A program made the position numbers and the translations under genes. DNA of 64,000 nt, from contig NZ_JAKRVX010000001.1 of assembly GCF_023638035.1 (NCBI RefSeq), positions 620,001 to 684,000 on the forward strand. The letters run 5' to 3'. The stretch comes from Natronocalculus amylovorans. GTDB lineage: Archaea > Halobacteriota > Halobacteria > Halobacteriales > Haloferacaceae. The notes under the pieces are model-generated. The model was not told the origin of the DNA. It searched no databases and was given only the letters and a program-made list of their open reading frames with translations. Below, piece after piece: positions 28,325 through 37,142 of the stretch; the first letter of the stretch is position 1, and each line of letters starts with the position of its first letter.

Positions 28325-29995
28325 CTAAAATTGTGATCGAGCCATGGTGAATGGTAATCCTTCAACGCCATCGCGTTGGTATGCGTTGATCGCTTCGTTG
28401 ACTTCGTGATAGCCCAGTATACCTTCCTGAATCATTCGCTCAGTTAGCTCCGCACGGAACTGGAGATCATCGTAGATGTCTCGAGTGTCTGCGTATCCAA
28501 GCAGTGTTGCGATCTGCTCTTCGAGCACGTAGGAGTTGTTCATTCCTTGGAAGACAATCTCGTCCTCGACTGGATCCCACGAAAAGACTTCACGGGTAAC
28601 AACACCGTCCATCTCTTTCGAGTACCCCTCGATTTCTTGCACGCTTGTCACACGGCGAAGCACTTTATCACCCTGCTTGACACGGTTCTGGAACAGTGCT
28701 ACATCTGCGTTATCCATGAACGTTTCTGGAACGTTGATCGGATCGCTTGTGAAACGCTGGATCATTGAGACAATATCGGATGCGTGGAACGTCAACATAA
28801 CAGGGTGACCTGTCTGGGCTGCCTGGAATGCCATCCGACCCTCTGCACCACGAACCTCCCCCACAATAATGTAGTCAGGACGTGAACGGAGCGCGGCTGC
28901 AACAAGGTCGAACATATCAACCTCGCTTGAATCCTCGCCACCACCCTCACGAGTCAACAGCTGCTGCCACGTGTTGTGTGGTGGGAGGACCTCCGCGGTG
29001 TCCTCTGCGGTGTAGATCTTCGAATCGTTTGGAATGTACGAGAGGATGGCGTTGAGCGTCGTTGTTTTTCCGGATGCGGTCTCTCCCACAACGAACACGG
29101 TCTGTTCGTTCTCCAAACAGAGCCACAGATACGCTGCCAGCTCTGGGCTGAGCGTCCCCCAGTTCGTGATCTGATTGATCGATAGCGGCACTTCCTCTCC
29201 CTGACGGATCGTGAGCGATGACCCTTTGATCGAGACATCATCCGAGTAGATGATGTTGATACGAGAGCCATCCGGGAGTGTCGAGTCAACGATCGGATCA
29301 GAGTCCGAAACCGGGTCTCCGATCCGCTCACCCATATTTCGGAGCCAGCTATCGAACTCCGCCGGTGTTCCGAAATCAATGGTTGTTTCAAGCATACCAA
29401 ACGTTCCGTGATCGACGTGGCACTCTTTCGGGCCAATGACGTGAATATCCTCATTCTCTGGGTCACGCATAACTGGTTCAAGCGGACCAAGACCGACGAT
29501 ATCCCGGTTAAGCCGGTATCGGATACTGTTGTAGGTCTGTCGAGAAACTTCGATTTTGCCGAAGTTCCACAGGTGTTTGACCCGATCGTAAAAAGTTGTG
29601 TTCCCGTCATTGATGAAGGTGACATCCTCAAGCAGTTCTTCAATAAGGTCGTCGTATCCGGCTTCATCTTCGGGTGCACTTCGGTGGCCACTCATCGAGA
29701 GCAGTTTTCGTTTAACCTGTTCGAGAATGATTGATTCATCCTCCGAGAGCGTTGGTTCAACAGCATAGTACTTCGTATCTTGCCCAACGTCACCGTATAT
29801 ATGACAGTAGATAGGCCCACCAACGGGGTAGAGAACGTTCGGGCGACGGACTTCATAATCGCCTGGATCTTCAACAAGTAACGGAAACTCACCAGTAATC
29901 TGTTTGAACTTCAGCAGATGCTCTCTGAGATGCGGTCGTTGCATCGCGATCTGCTTCAGTTCGTTTGATGGTTTTGGTTTGCCTTGATCCGTCAT
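28325..29995 (-). CDS. arlI: Archaellum motor ATPase ArlI (FlaI)
   Basis: A 556-residue cytoplasmic hexameric ATPase that drives both assembly and rotation of the archaellum. Walker A is GETASGKTT (304-312) and Walker B-like IIVGEVRG (376-383); the His box LTFHASD follows. The N-terminal 150 residues form the variable regulatory domain, here rich in acidic residues. Upstream arlH is 47 bp away. Confidence 0.96.
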   Translation of the reverse strand: MTDQGKPKPSNELKQIAMQRPHLREHLLKFKQITGEFPLLVEDPGDYEVRRPNVLYPVGGPIYCHIYGDVGQDTKYYAVEPTLSEDESIILEQVKRKLLSMSGHRSAPEDEAGYDDLIEELLEDVTFINDGNTTFYDRVKHLWNFGKIEVSRQTYNSIRYRLNRDIVGLGPLEPVMRDPENEDIHVIGPKECHVDHGTFGMLETTIDFGTPAEFDSWLRNMGERIGDPVSDSDPIVDSTLPDGSRINIIYSDDVSIKGSSLTIRQGEEVPLSINQITNWGTLSPELAAYLWLCLENEQTVFVVGETASGKTTTLNAILSYIPNDSKIYTAEDTAEVLPPHNTWQQLLTREGGGEDSSEVDMFDLVAAALRSRPDYIIVGEVRGAEGRMAFQAAQTGHPVMLTFHASDIVSMIQRFTSDPINVPETFMDNADVALFQNRVKQGDKVLRRVTSVQEIEGYSKEMDGVVTREVFSWDPVEDEIVFQGMNNSYVLEEQIATLLGYADTRDIYDDLQFRAELTERMIQEGILGYHEVNEAINAYQRDGVEGLPFTMARSQF

Positions 29996-30042
29996 AACCC
30001 AAGTATGTTCCTTCTCTAATATTTAGAACCGACACACATTCG

Positions 30043-30801
30043 TTATGCGACGCTTCGACTCTCAATGACGATTCCGGTTCCCGATCGAACCGAGTATCCG
30101 ATCGTATCACCGACCTGTTCACCCATTCCGGCGAATCGCTTTACTTGCACCTGTCGGCGGATATCGTTTCCAACCTCGACCATCTGGAGCTCGAGGTAGA
30201 CATCAGCGATCGATCGGAACGGACCGATCGCCTCATCGTCAACCGCGGATGGGTCAACGGTAAGAACGATGATCTTCCCTGACGAGATAATGTCTCGGAA
30301 GAATGAAATGATTTCGAGTGCAGCCTGCCGTTCTTCGTTCTGTCGAACAAGCGCCTCGAACGTCGGGTCATTCCGGAGAATTGCGTCAAATGTGTCAATG
30401 ACGATGACATCCGGCTCCCACATGGTGTCGGCCTCCATCAGCCGTTTTAAGAGCTTCTTTCGTTCGCCCTGTTTCGTACCTGTGAGTGCGCCAGCACTGT
30501 CGATATCCGCATGCAAAAACAGGAGCTGTTCATTCAACAGCGGTTTCACAACATCGTAGGACAACGAGTGCATCTGGTCGATAAAGCCACGAACCGTGAG
30601 TTCTGTCGAAAGGAACGTCACAGACGCACCTGTCTGGCAGAACCCATAGCTGAAGCGCTGTGAGATTGCACTCTTTCCAGCACCATAGTCACCCTCCATG
30701 AGAACGATACTGCCGTGTGGAATCCCACCCCCGAGCTCTTTATTGAGTCGATCGTGATCGTCCAATCCAAGCGATATTAGGTTGCGTCTAGCTCTGCTCA
30801 T
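30043..30801 (-). CDS. arlH: Archaellum ATPase-like protein ArlH (FlaH)
   Basis: A 252-residue RecA/KaiC-fold protein that binds ATP and docks on ArlI as part of the motor. Walker A is GDYGAGKS (37-44); the Walker B strand DVIVIDTFDAIL is near 135. Its ATG overlaps the TGA of arlG by four bases, indicating coupled translation. Confidence 0.95.
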   Translation of the reverse strand: MSRARRNLISLGLDDHDRLNKELGGGIPHGSIVLMEGDYGAGKSAISQRFSYGFCQTGASVTFLSTELTVRGFIDQMHSLSYDVVKPLLNEQLLFLHADIDSAGALTGTKQGERKKLLKRLMEADTMWEPDVIVIDTFDAILRNDPTFEALVRQNEERQAALEIISFFRDIISSGKIIVLTVDPSAVDDEAIGPFRSIADVYLELQMVEVGNDIRRQVQVKRFAGMGEQVGDTIGYSVRSGTGIVIESRSVA

Positions 30802-31274
30802 GATCTAAATTCAAACTCCTCTTGATCCCCATTTACGGTGAGGAAGATCCGGTTGTCCGTGTCGAGATCAGCTTCCTCAGCGGTGATTGTGATCTCGACA
30901 ACTTCGTCAGGCCGCCAGACATCCGCATTATCTGTCGTCCCCTGCACCTCAATCGTAAAGTCTTCTTCACCCTGGAACTGTCCGTTTAGGAACATGTCTA
31001 TGGCAGACTCCCTCGCCGGAATAGTTTGGGAGCCAGTGTTCCTCACGTGAATCGTCACATCAACCTCCTCATCTCCATTCTCAACAACAATGCTGCTCCC
31101 CGGATCGCTGATGATCGTCACATCCGTCCGCACCTGCTGGCTTACATCCAAACTTCCGTCCTGCACTGCGCTGCTGACACGATCGACGCCGGTGGTCAGT
31201 GTGCCGACGACGCCCGCCGCAACAACAAGGCTTGCAACGAAAATGATCAGATGAGAGGTCGAGACGCTTGCCAT
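30798..31274 (-). CDS. arlG: Archaellum stator-type protein ArlG (FlaG)
   Basis: A 158-residue protein with an N-terminal hydrophobic segment (LIIFVASLVVAAGVVGTL) followed by a beta-sandwich outside the membrane. In characterised archaea ArlF-ArlG complexes tie the motor to the S-layer. It starts immediately after the stop of arlF. Confidence 0.88.
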   Translation of the reverse strand: MASVSTSHLIIFVASLVVAAGVVGTLTTGVDRVSSAVQDGSLDVSQQVRTDVTIISDPGSSIVVENGDEEVDVTIHVRNTGSQTIPARESAIDMFLNGQFQGEEDFTIEVQGTTDNADVWRPDEVVEITITAEEADLDTDNRIFLTVNGDQEEFEFRS

Positions 31275-31748
31275 CTATTGCTCCTCCTCCTCAACAGTCT
31301 CAAGTTCGCCAGAGACACGAATCCCTTGTGTGACGACAACCGAGACGCGATCAGGCTCCTGATCAACCGTGGTGGTGAACTCCGCAGTTTCACCTGGTAG
31401 CCACAAATCCGTCTCGGTATCTTCGGTTTCTTGTATCATTGTCTCTGGCTCGTCTTGGTAGCTGTTATTGATCAAGAGATCAGTCCTGCTTAGTGGGATC
31501 GACGTTGAGCCGGTGTTTGTTACGTTCACTGTGACCTCCCACTCTTCGTCTTCATCTCCAATGTCTTCTTTTGTCGCGTTCTCCAACTCGATCGCCGTAT
31601 TCTGTATGGAGAGCATCCGATCGGCTTGATCATCCTGTGCATCAGTGACACGGTCAACGCTGTTTGCCATCGCGGGGTAGAACATCCCAAACGCAAGGAA
31701 GAGCCCCACCACAATGATTGCCGTTGACGCACTGACACTGAATCCCAT
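31275..31748 (-). CDS. arlF: Archaellum stator-type protein ArlF (FlaF)
   Basis: A 157-residue protein with an N-terminal membrane segment (TAIIVVGLFLAFGMFYPAM) and an extracellular beta-rich domain including VNVTNTGSTSIPLS. ArlF binds the S-layer in Sulfolobus and is placed in the stator. Its stop codon is followed at once by the arlG start. The C terminus ends in a Glu run. Confidence 0.88.
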   Translation of the reverse strand: MGFSVSASTAIIVVGLFLAFGMFYPAMANSVDRVTDAQDDQADRMLSIQNTAIELENATKEDIGDEDEEWEVTVNVTNTGSTSIPLSRTDLLINNSYQDEPETMIQETEDTETDLWLPGETAEFTTTVDQEPDRVSVVVTQGIRVSGELETVEEEEQ

Positions 31749-31777
31749 ATATTGGCAGTCACTCGATTAGTATCCGG

Positions 31778-33217
31778 TTAGAACCCACCGTCGCCCTGTC
31801 CTGAAAGCGTATCCCAGCGATCGAGGATAACCGACGTTGCGGTTGTCCCGTTGAGCTGCATGATATACTTCAGGCTCTTGATGTGGTGATTACGTTCGAG
31901 ATGTTCGGTTCCTGGTCGATCGACTTTGTTGCGATCGATATCGCCAAAACCCGAAAGGAACGATCGAAGTTGATCTGCAACATTCGGACCGATCCACTCG
32001 ATTCGCTCATAATAGTTCACTGCGCGTGCGGCATCCGTAACATTGGATTTACCAACAAGGAACTCAAGCCACTCCATCACAACGAGGTCCCCAACGTAAT
32101 CACCGGGGAGCTGTGTGAGATACGGCTTCTCACCACCAGCCGCCAGTTGATCCGGTTGGACAAACTGGAAACTGCCTGCGGCGCCACCGCCGCCGGACTG
32201 TGATGTCGGTTCTGGCTCTGCATCGGCGTTGGTTTCGATCGGTGCGAGGTCCTCGCTTGACTGGCCGTTTTCCATTGGGCCACCGAAGTCATCACCGTCA
32301 TCAAACTCATCGTCGAACCCGCCTTCATCCTCGAACTCGTCATCGAAGCCGTCGTCAAAGCCATCGTCTTCAAACTCATCGTCGAAGCCATCATCGAACT
32401 CATCGTCGGCCCCCATCTCGTCATCGGCCCACTCAGCTTCGCCGGAGTCGTACTCTTCTTTTAATTCGCTAAACGTCTTACCACCGGATTCGGTTTGATC
32501 ACTGACCATCTCTTCTGATTCTGTTTCTAGTTCGTCGCCGAATTCGTCTTCGGCGTCGTCGTCATCGAGGTCTTCATCAAAGAAGCCCTCTGCGTCGGCA
32601 CTCATAATCGATTCATCGACGTCTTCTTCAGCCTCTTCTTCTTCCTCACCTGAGTCGAACAACCCAAGCGATCCGTCACCGCCGAGGTCAAAGTCGCTTC
32701 CTCCCTCGTCGACAAACGGGTTGATTCCGCGGGTAACCATCTCATAGATATCGAGAAGATTTCTGATGTCTTCTTCAACATCTTCAACTCGTTCGGAGAT
32801 CTCGGTATTTTCACTTCGAACGGTGTTGACCGTCGATGAGAGGGTTGCAACTTCATTTTCGAGTTCATCGAGCTGGTGTTCGATCTCATCGAGATCCGCA
32901 CCATTTCCGCCATCATCTCCACCAAAGGCATCGCCACCCTCGCCGAAGCCACCCATGTCGTCGAAATCATCAAAGTCATCACCCATATCGCCGAAGCCAC
33001 CGCCACCTCCAGCATCATCCATCAACGCGTCTCCACTTCCTCCTCCATCGGAATCCCCATCTTTGGAGTTGTTGTCGAGGATCCGTTCGAGGATGCTTGC
33101 ACCAACGAGCCCGAACGCACCCATCGCGGCCGGCCCGAGCAGCAGTAGTTCGATACCGCTCAGGCCACCGTCTGTCAGCGCCGGGAGTGTAATCAACAGC
33201 GACATACCGAGGCCCAT
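31778..33217 (-). CDS. arlCE: Fused archaellum switch protein ArlCE (FlaCE)
   Basis: A 479-residue fusion typical of euryarchaea. A short hydrophobic N terminus (about 1-45) leads to a Gly/Asp-rich stretch, a coiled coil (about 95-140, LDELENEVATLSSTVN), and a long acidic linker containing DDEF/DDGF-type repeats (about 270-345). The C-terminal FlaD/E domain begins at PYLTQLPGDYVGDLVVMEWL. ArlCDE proteins connect the motor to the chemotaxis adaptor CheF. A later start at 33205 is possible. The linker is longer and more repetitive than I would expect. Confidence 0.9.
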   Translation of the reverse strand: MGLGMSLLITLPALTDGGLSGIELLLLGPAAMGAFGLVGASILERILDNNSKDGDSDGGGSGDALMDDAGGGGGFGDMGDDFDDFDDMGGFGEGGDAFGGDDGGNGADLDEIEHQLDELENEVATLSSTVNTVRSENTEISERVEDVEEDIRNLLDIYEMVTRGINPFVDEGGSDFDLGGDGSLGLFDSGEEEEEAEEDVDESIMSADAEGFFDEDLDDDDAEDEFGDELETESEEMVSDQTESGGKTFSELKEEYDSGEAEWADDEMGADDEFDDGFDDEFEDDGFDDGFDDEFEDEGGFDDEFDDGDDFGGPMENGQSSEDLAPIETNADAEPEPTSQSGGGGAAGSFQFVQPDQLAAGGEKPYLTQLPGDYVGDLVVMEWLEFLVGKSNVTDAARAVNYYERIEWIGPNVADQLRSFLSGFGDIDRNKVDRPGTEHLERNHHIKSLKYIMQLNGTTATSVILDRWDTLSGQGDGGF

Positions 33218-33288
33218 TACCGAAAAACATACTCCGAGCCTACTTCAAACCACCTCTCCGAATTTCAGCGTTGAGATTTTGCGCCGTT

Positions 33289-33798
33289 TCAGAGCGTTTT
33301 TTTCCCATCTTTTGCCGTCCGAACAATTAATCCGGGGATTTTTGGGTTGAATATAAGCGATCGGCCACTGCTTCCACCGGTGTCAGCACCCTCGATTGGT
33401 ATCGATCGTGCCGAGAGTTGTTGTGTTGCTACTCGAATATTTCGTGCGCCGATACTATTTTTGCCACCTGAAAACTCAAGCATCTGGCTACCACCTGCAA
33501 TCCACGAATGGAGTCGCTGTGGCTGCGCACCTGCGGTTTGCATTGCAGAAATTAGCTGTTCGAGACCGGTATCAACGTATTTTTCGGGCGCAGTACTGCG
33601 TCCATCGTCCGCTGTTGGTAACATTGCATGCAACAGACCGGAGACACCGGCTTCTGGGTCATACAGTGCAATGCCGATACAGGACCCAAGCCCACTCGTA
33701 ACAAGTTGAGTGTCGTCAGTTACGACTGCCAGATCTGCAATTCCAACTTTTTCCCGATCAACGGCCGCGCCATCTGGGCTTGTCAACGTTACAGTCAC
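33289..33798 (-). CDS. cheD: Chemoreceptor glutamine deamidase CheD
   Basis: A 169-residue protein. The catalytic Cys lies in TSGLGSCIGIALYD and the His in GLLHAMLP, the pair expected for CheD deamidases that adjust transducer sensitivity. The conserved IGARN motif is near the middle. It follows cheC with a 38 bp gap; in other systems CheD and CheC interact. Confidence 0.93.
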   Translation of the reverse strand: MTVTLTSPDGAAVDREKVGIADLAVVTDDTQLVTSGLGSCIGIALYDPEAGVSGLLHAMLPTADDGRSTAPEKYVDTGLEQLISAMQTAGAQPQRLHSWIAGGSQMLEFSGGKNSIGARNIRVATQQLSARSIPIEGADTGGSSGRSLIFNPKIPGLIVRTAKDGKKTL

Positions 33799-33836
33799 TC
33801 GTTTGCACTCTCAAATTTGGGGTTCGTAGTTATGCG

Positions 33837-35012
33837 TTATGCGTTCGAAGGGAGCGCAGAGAGCGTCTTCGCCAGCTCTCTTTCATCCGGTAGCGCATAG
33901 ATATCGCAGTGGCCTTGTTGACCGCCCATCTCGATCGCTGAGTCGATCACAAACGCATAATCTTGCCGTTGGCCGAGCTTGCTCACAACCGGACTCATAA
34001 TTGAAGAGCCCATATCGTGCACATAGTTCGGTGGTGAGTGTTCGATACTTGTTCCGAGGACGTTCGCCCAACCATCAATGAAGCCGCTTGTCATGATGTT
34101 GCCAAGCTCTTTTACCGCCCCTTCAGTCATTGCGCCAATGCCATCCTCTTGCATTCCGCCGGGCATCATTGCCGAGGCAACACTTTTTGCGGATCGTTCG
34201 TCAAACAGGATGACAAGATAACCGCTCGGCATCCCGGTCAGTTTGAATACGACCCCGACCATCGTTTCATCACCAACCTGTGCTGGGACGCCGGTCAGTG
34301 GGACGAACCGGATACGACTGATATTGACGCTTGTCTCCATTCCAGTCATCATGCCGATCTGCTCGGCCGCCCGATGAGCACCGCGCTTTGCGAGGCCATC
34401 AAACGCTCTGAGTTTGTTTGCCGGAATGGCTGGTTCGCTGGGGCTACGTGAAAGCAGATCCACAAACTCCTGATACTCCGGAAGCATGTAGATCGAGAAA
34501 TCCAGATCGACATTCATCGCTTCCAGCCTGCTCTCAAAAAGGAATACACCCTTTCCGCTCGCCGCATGAAGCGTCTCGCGTGGGAGAATTCGCGTTCCTT
34601 TCGCCTCAAGATAGGTTGGGGGCGTCATGTTGATCGCTTCATGCAGATGGTTTGCCCATCCGTCGATGAAGCCGCCGATCATGATGTTTCCAAGTTCACT
34701 CACGCTGCTTTGAGCAAGTGCCTGACTTGCACCTGCTTTGTTGAGAAGGAGTTTTTGGAGCGTTTCGGCGCGTTCGCGCTCAAACGCAAGTACCGTCTCG
34801 CCGGAGAGTCCGCCTTCGAGTCCGACAGAGACACCGACAAAGTTGCGGCCACCGAATGTCTCTTGTAGAACGCTGTCTGTGACAAGACTGACGTCAGTCA
34901 CCTCGACATTCATTTTAACGCCAGTCAACTGGGAAAGCGACGCCGCGGCTCGCTGTGCCCCTTGTGAGGCAAGATGGTTGAATTGGCCGAGCTCGCGGAT
35001 GTCCAGTCTCAT
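33837..35012 (-). CDS. cheC: CheC-type CheY-P phosphatase, duplicated
   Basis: A 391-residue protein of two tandem CheC domains, each with the phosphatase signature E-x2-N: SVSELGNIMIGGFIDGWAN in the first and AVKELGNIMTSGFIDGWAN in the second. It should dephosphorylate CheY-P and interact with CheD. Both active-site motifs are intact. It starts one base after the stop of cheY, so the genes are one unit. Confidence 0.9.
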   Translation of the reverse strand: MRLDIRELGQFNHLASQGAQRAAASLSQLTGVKMNVEVTDVSLVTDSVLQETFGGRNFVGVSVGLEGGLSGETVLAFERERAETLQKLLLNKAGASQALAQSSVSELGNIMIGGFIDGWANHLHEAINMTPPTYLEAKGTRILPRETLHAASGKGVFLFESRLEAMNVDLDFSIYMLPEYQEFVDLLSRSPSEPAIPANKLRAFDGLAKRGAHRAAEQIGMMTGMETSVNISRIRFVPLTGVPAQVGDETMVGVVFKLTGMPSGYLVILFDERSAKSVASAMMPGGMQEDGIGAMTEGAVKELGNIMTSGFIDGWANVLGTSIEHSPPNYVHDMGSSIMSPVVSKLGQRQDYAFVIDSAIEMGGQQGHCDIYALPDERELAKTLSALPSNA

Positions 35013-35375
35013 TTAGGCTGGAACCACGTCGTTGATTGCGTCCAAGACGTTTGGCTTCTGGAACGGCTTTGTGATGTAGCCGGATGCGCCCGCCTTGATC
35101 GCTTCTTTCATCTTTTCTTCCTGTCCGACACTGGTACACATGATGATCTTTGCGTTTGGATCGTCTGTGGTAATCTCGTCTGTGGCTTCGATCCCGCTTC
35201 GGATCGGCATCACAATATCCATCATCACAATATCTGGATCTTCCTGTTCATAGAGGTTGACCGCTTCAACACCGTTTTCAGCCTCTCCAACGATCTCAAA
35301 GTCGCCTGCTAGAATCTCTCGGAGCAGATTGCGCATGAACTCCGAATCATCTGCGATGAGCACTCGCTTCGCCAT
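35013..35375 (-). CDS. cheY: Chemotaxis response regulator CheY
   Basis: A 120-residue single receiver domain. The phosphorylation pocket is complete: D9 and D10, acceptor D53 in MMDIVMP, T81 and K103 in ITKPF. In archaea CheY-P binds CheF to control the archaellum switch. CheA, CheB, CheR, CheW and CheF are not in this window, so the rest of the pathway lies elsewhere. A TGTTTAAG TATA-like sequence about 30 nt upstream suggests a local promoter. Confidence 0.95.
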   Translation of the reverse strand: MAKRVLIADDSEFMRNLLREILAGDFEIVGEAENGVEAVNLYEQEDPDIVMMDIVMPIRSGIEATDEITTDDPNAKIIMCTSVGQEEKMKEAIKAGASGYITKPFQKPNVLDAINDVVPA

Positions 35376-35464
35376 ATATCTAATATGGACAATGGCAGTC
35401 GCTTAAACACTTGCCTACAGTTATCAACCGTGAGAACAGACACCGGCGGTGAGCGTGGGTTTTG

Positions 35465-36169
35465 TTAGTCTTTTCGCGACGGTGGGACGGTGAACGACCC
35501 CTCTTGTCTGACAGCAGTGAGAAGGTCCGCGATCGAATCATCCGGTGTGAGCCCATACGTTTTCAACATTCCATAGACGCTCTGAACCGGATAGTCAACC
35601 TCGGTATCCATTGATGCGAGGAGAATTCCAATGACACGCTCCGGGGGTAGTTCGTCTGTCGCTTGATCGGCATACCACAGCAGCATCGATTCAAGCGCGT
35701 TGCCGATGTCGTTGGAGGCAGCTCTCGTCCGTTTGACGTTGCCCTCCATGTCGATCGTCAAGTCGTAGCCATACTGCCCTCGATTTTTCGCAAACGATTT
35801 TGCAAGCCACTGGCTCACATCGTTCGCGCTAATGTTGCCGCTTGGCTCCGGTGGTTTGTTGGGTGTCGATCGATCAGGCGTTGGGGTGTCTGTTGGCTGT
35901 GGATCTGGTTGTGTTTGGGCTGTTTGTGTGGTGTTCGGTTGTGGTTGCGGAGCTTGTTCATCCGCGTCCTCATCGTCATCTCGTTGCAGCCAGTCCTGTT
36001 TTTCCAGTGCATCTGGATCGACTCGTGGGGTGCCGCTCGGTGAGACAACATAGCGGCCCTCGTCGATCTCCGCGACCTCTCGGCGTCTCGAAATGTCGAG
36101 GTCGTTGGGGTCGAGGACCGATCGACGCTTGCGCTTGCTCTGCTTTTTGTCAGAATCATCCGGTGCCAT
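35465..36169 (-). CDS. Motility-cluster protein of unknown function
   Basis: A 234-residue protein between the archaellins and cheY. The N-terminal third is basic then acidic, with a short beta motif EGRYVVSPSGTPRVD. The middle (about 75-115) is a Pro/Gln/Thr-rich spacer. The C-terminal domain (about 118-230) is helical and looks conserved (VSQWLAKSFAKNRGQYGYDL). No catalytic motif. A haloarchaeal motility-cluster family is likely; a scaffold between chemotaxis and motor is a guess. Confidence 0.7.
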   Translation of the reverse strand: MAPDDSDKKQSKRKRRSVLDPNDLDISRRREVAEIDEGRYVVSPSGTPRVDPDALEKQDWLQRDDDEDADEQAPQPQPNTTQTAQTQPDPQPTDTPTPDRSTPNKPPEPSGNISANDVSQWLAKSFAKNRGQYGYDLTIDMEGNVKRTRAASNDIGNALESMLLWYADQATDELPPERVIGILLASMDTEVDYPVQSVYGMLKTYGLTPDDSIADLLTAVRQEGSFTVPPSRKD

Positions 36170-36231
36170 GGCTCTGTGGTAGTTGTGGTGTTCAATAAAT
36201 GAATGTTACTCCCCGATGGAGTGATGGTCGT

Positions 36232-36831
36232 TTACAAGCGGTACGTTTGGTCTTCTTCGATCGTACTTGGTGCTCGTTTTTCAACGAATGCAGTACCACC
36301 TGACGCTGTTGTGATGGTAACAGTCATTGTTTCACCTTCAGCCAGCGTTTCAATATTGTCAAGATCGAACACGAGTTGTGCTCTGTCGCTTGAGTCAGAG
36401 AGTGACCCTTCACTGGCACCTTGAATATCGACGATTGCAAACTCGCTTTCACCGGGAGTCGCATCATCGAAATCATCCGCAATACCACCTTCGTCATCGA
36501 ATGTTAGCGTATCTGAAGAGCCATCAGCAAAGACCTCAATAATAGAGTTATTGAGATTTATATCATCTGCACCGGGACTCCGAAGAACGGTAATCCCGAC
36601 TTTGCTAATATTATCAGTGTCATTAGCTTCACCAATGACGGTCGAAATTTGGACGCGATCGACCACCTGTTGGCTGCTCTCTTCACCAGTTGCTTCTGCT
36701 TGTGCTTGGAGGAATCCAGCGGTGTTTATCAGCACACCAGCGGCAATTGCAGCAACCAGCACCATCGCGATGAACACGATCAGGGTACCGATTCCCACTT
36801 GACCTCTATCTTTGTCGTTTGTGTTAAACAT
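36232..36831 (-). CDS. arlA: Archaellin (standalone copy)
   Basis: A 199-residue archaellin. The class III signal peptide [10 protein letters not shown] is cleaved before [18 protein letters not shown], the hydrophobic filament core. The C-terminal block [19 protein letters not shown] and the end TYRL are shared with the three other copies. N-x-S/T sites such as NDT, NIS and NNS suggest N-glycosylation. It is separated from the other three by about 310 bp and probably has its own promoter. Confidence 0.93.
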   Translation of the reverse strand: MFNTNDKDRGQVGIGTLIVFIAMVLVAAIAAGVLINTAGFLQAQAEATGEESSQQVVDRVQISTVIGEANDTDNISKVGITVLRSPGADDINLNNSIIEVFADGSSDTLTFDDEGGIADDFDDATPGESEFAIVDIQGASEGSLSDSSDRAQLVFDLDNIETLAEGETMTVTITTASGGTAFVEKRAPSTIEEDQTYRL

Positions 36832-37013
36832 TGTTTCGTCTGTGTTTCATTCCACAAGTACGGTTACGCATCATCATCTGGCGGCTCTCAAGCAAGTGGC
36901 AACAACAGTCATCGAAATCGACATAGCAAGATGATCGGTGCGTAATGTACTGTCTACGCTGTGCTGGTTGGCTGCACGCGTAGATGGCAATGAAAACTTA
37001 CAATTTAACTCAC

Positions 37014-37019
37014 ATAAAA
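37014..37019 (-). promoter_or_regulatory. Candidate TATA box of the standalone archaellin
   Basis: TTTTAT on the minus strand, eight bases downstream of the degenerate upstream element. The spacing matches the other two element-promoter pairs. Confidence 0.35.
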
Positions 37020-37027
37020 ACAAGTGT

Positions 37028-37048
37028 CAAAATATTTTATTTGATAAT
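37028..37048 (-). promoter_or_regulatory. Degenerate archaellin upstream element (third copy)
   Basis: Plus-strand reading is CAAAATA, seven unmatched bases, TGATAA. Both half-sites and their spacing equal those of the two strong copies, 13 of 21 positions in total. The region is AT-rich, so chance similarity is possible. Confidence 0.35.
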
Positions 37049-37111
37049 CAAACAAATAATAGAGAGACTCAGCCTTGTTGGTGATTATAAAATAAGAGAC
37101 GTACGGAATTA

Positions 37112-37142
37112 GTATAACACAACCGCAGAGGTTGTGTGATAC
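37112..37142 (-). terminator. Hairpin at the end of the archaellin operon
   Basis: The inverted repeat has an 8 bp stem (ACACAACC/GGTTGTGT) around a GCAGA loop and, after one mismatch, four more pairs (GTAT/ATAC). It begins directly after the stop codon at 37143. It may end or stabilise the three-archaellin transcript and so separate it from the fourth copy. A strong U tract is absent, so processing or mRNA protection is an alternative. Confidence 0.5.

Larger units (their letters stand above)
36832..37142. other. Intergenic region between archaellins
   Basis: About 310 bp without an ORF. The part near 36996-37100 is very AT-rich and holds a TATA-like sequence and a degenerate copy of the archaellin upstream element. 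The right edge is a strong hairpin. If the TATA near 37014-37019 is used, the standalone archaellin would have a leader of roughly 160 nt. Confidence 0.5.

Noticed and set aside
32766-33350. Long Ser/Pro-rich plus-strand frame opposite arlCE
   Set aside because: It mirrors the Asp/Gly-rich coding of arlCE on the other strand; Ser/Pro composition is what antisense of GAT/GAC codons gives.
33837-35012. Two CheC motifs in one gene considered as an unusual fusion
   Set aside because: Tandem CheC domains of about 390 residues are usual for one haloarchaeal CheC paralogue.
36204-36226. Small inverted repeat ACTCC/GGAGT after the standalone archaellin
   Set aside because: Only five base pairs; not distinguishable from chance.
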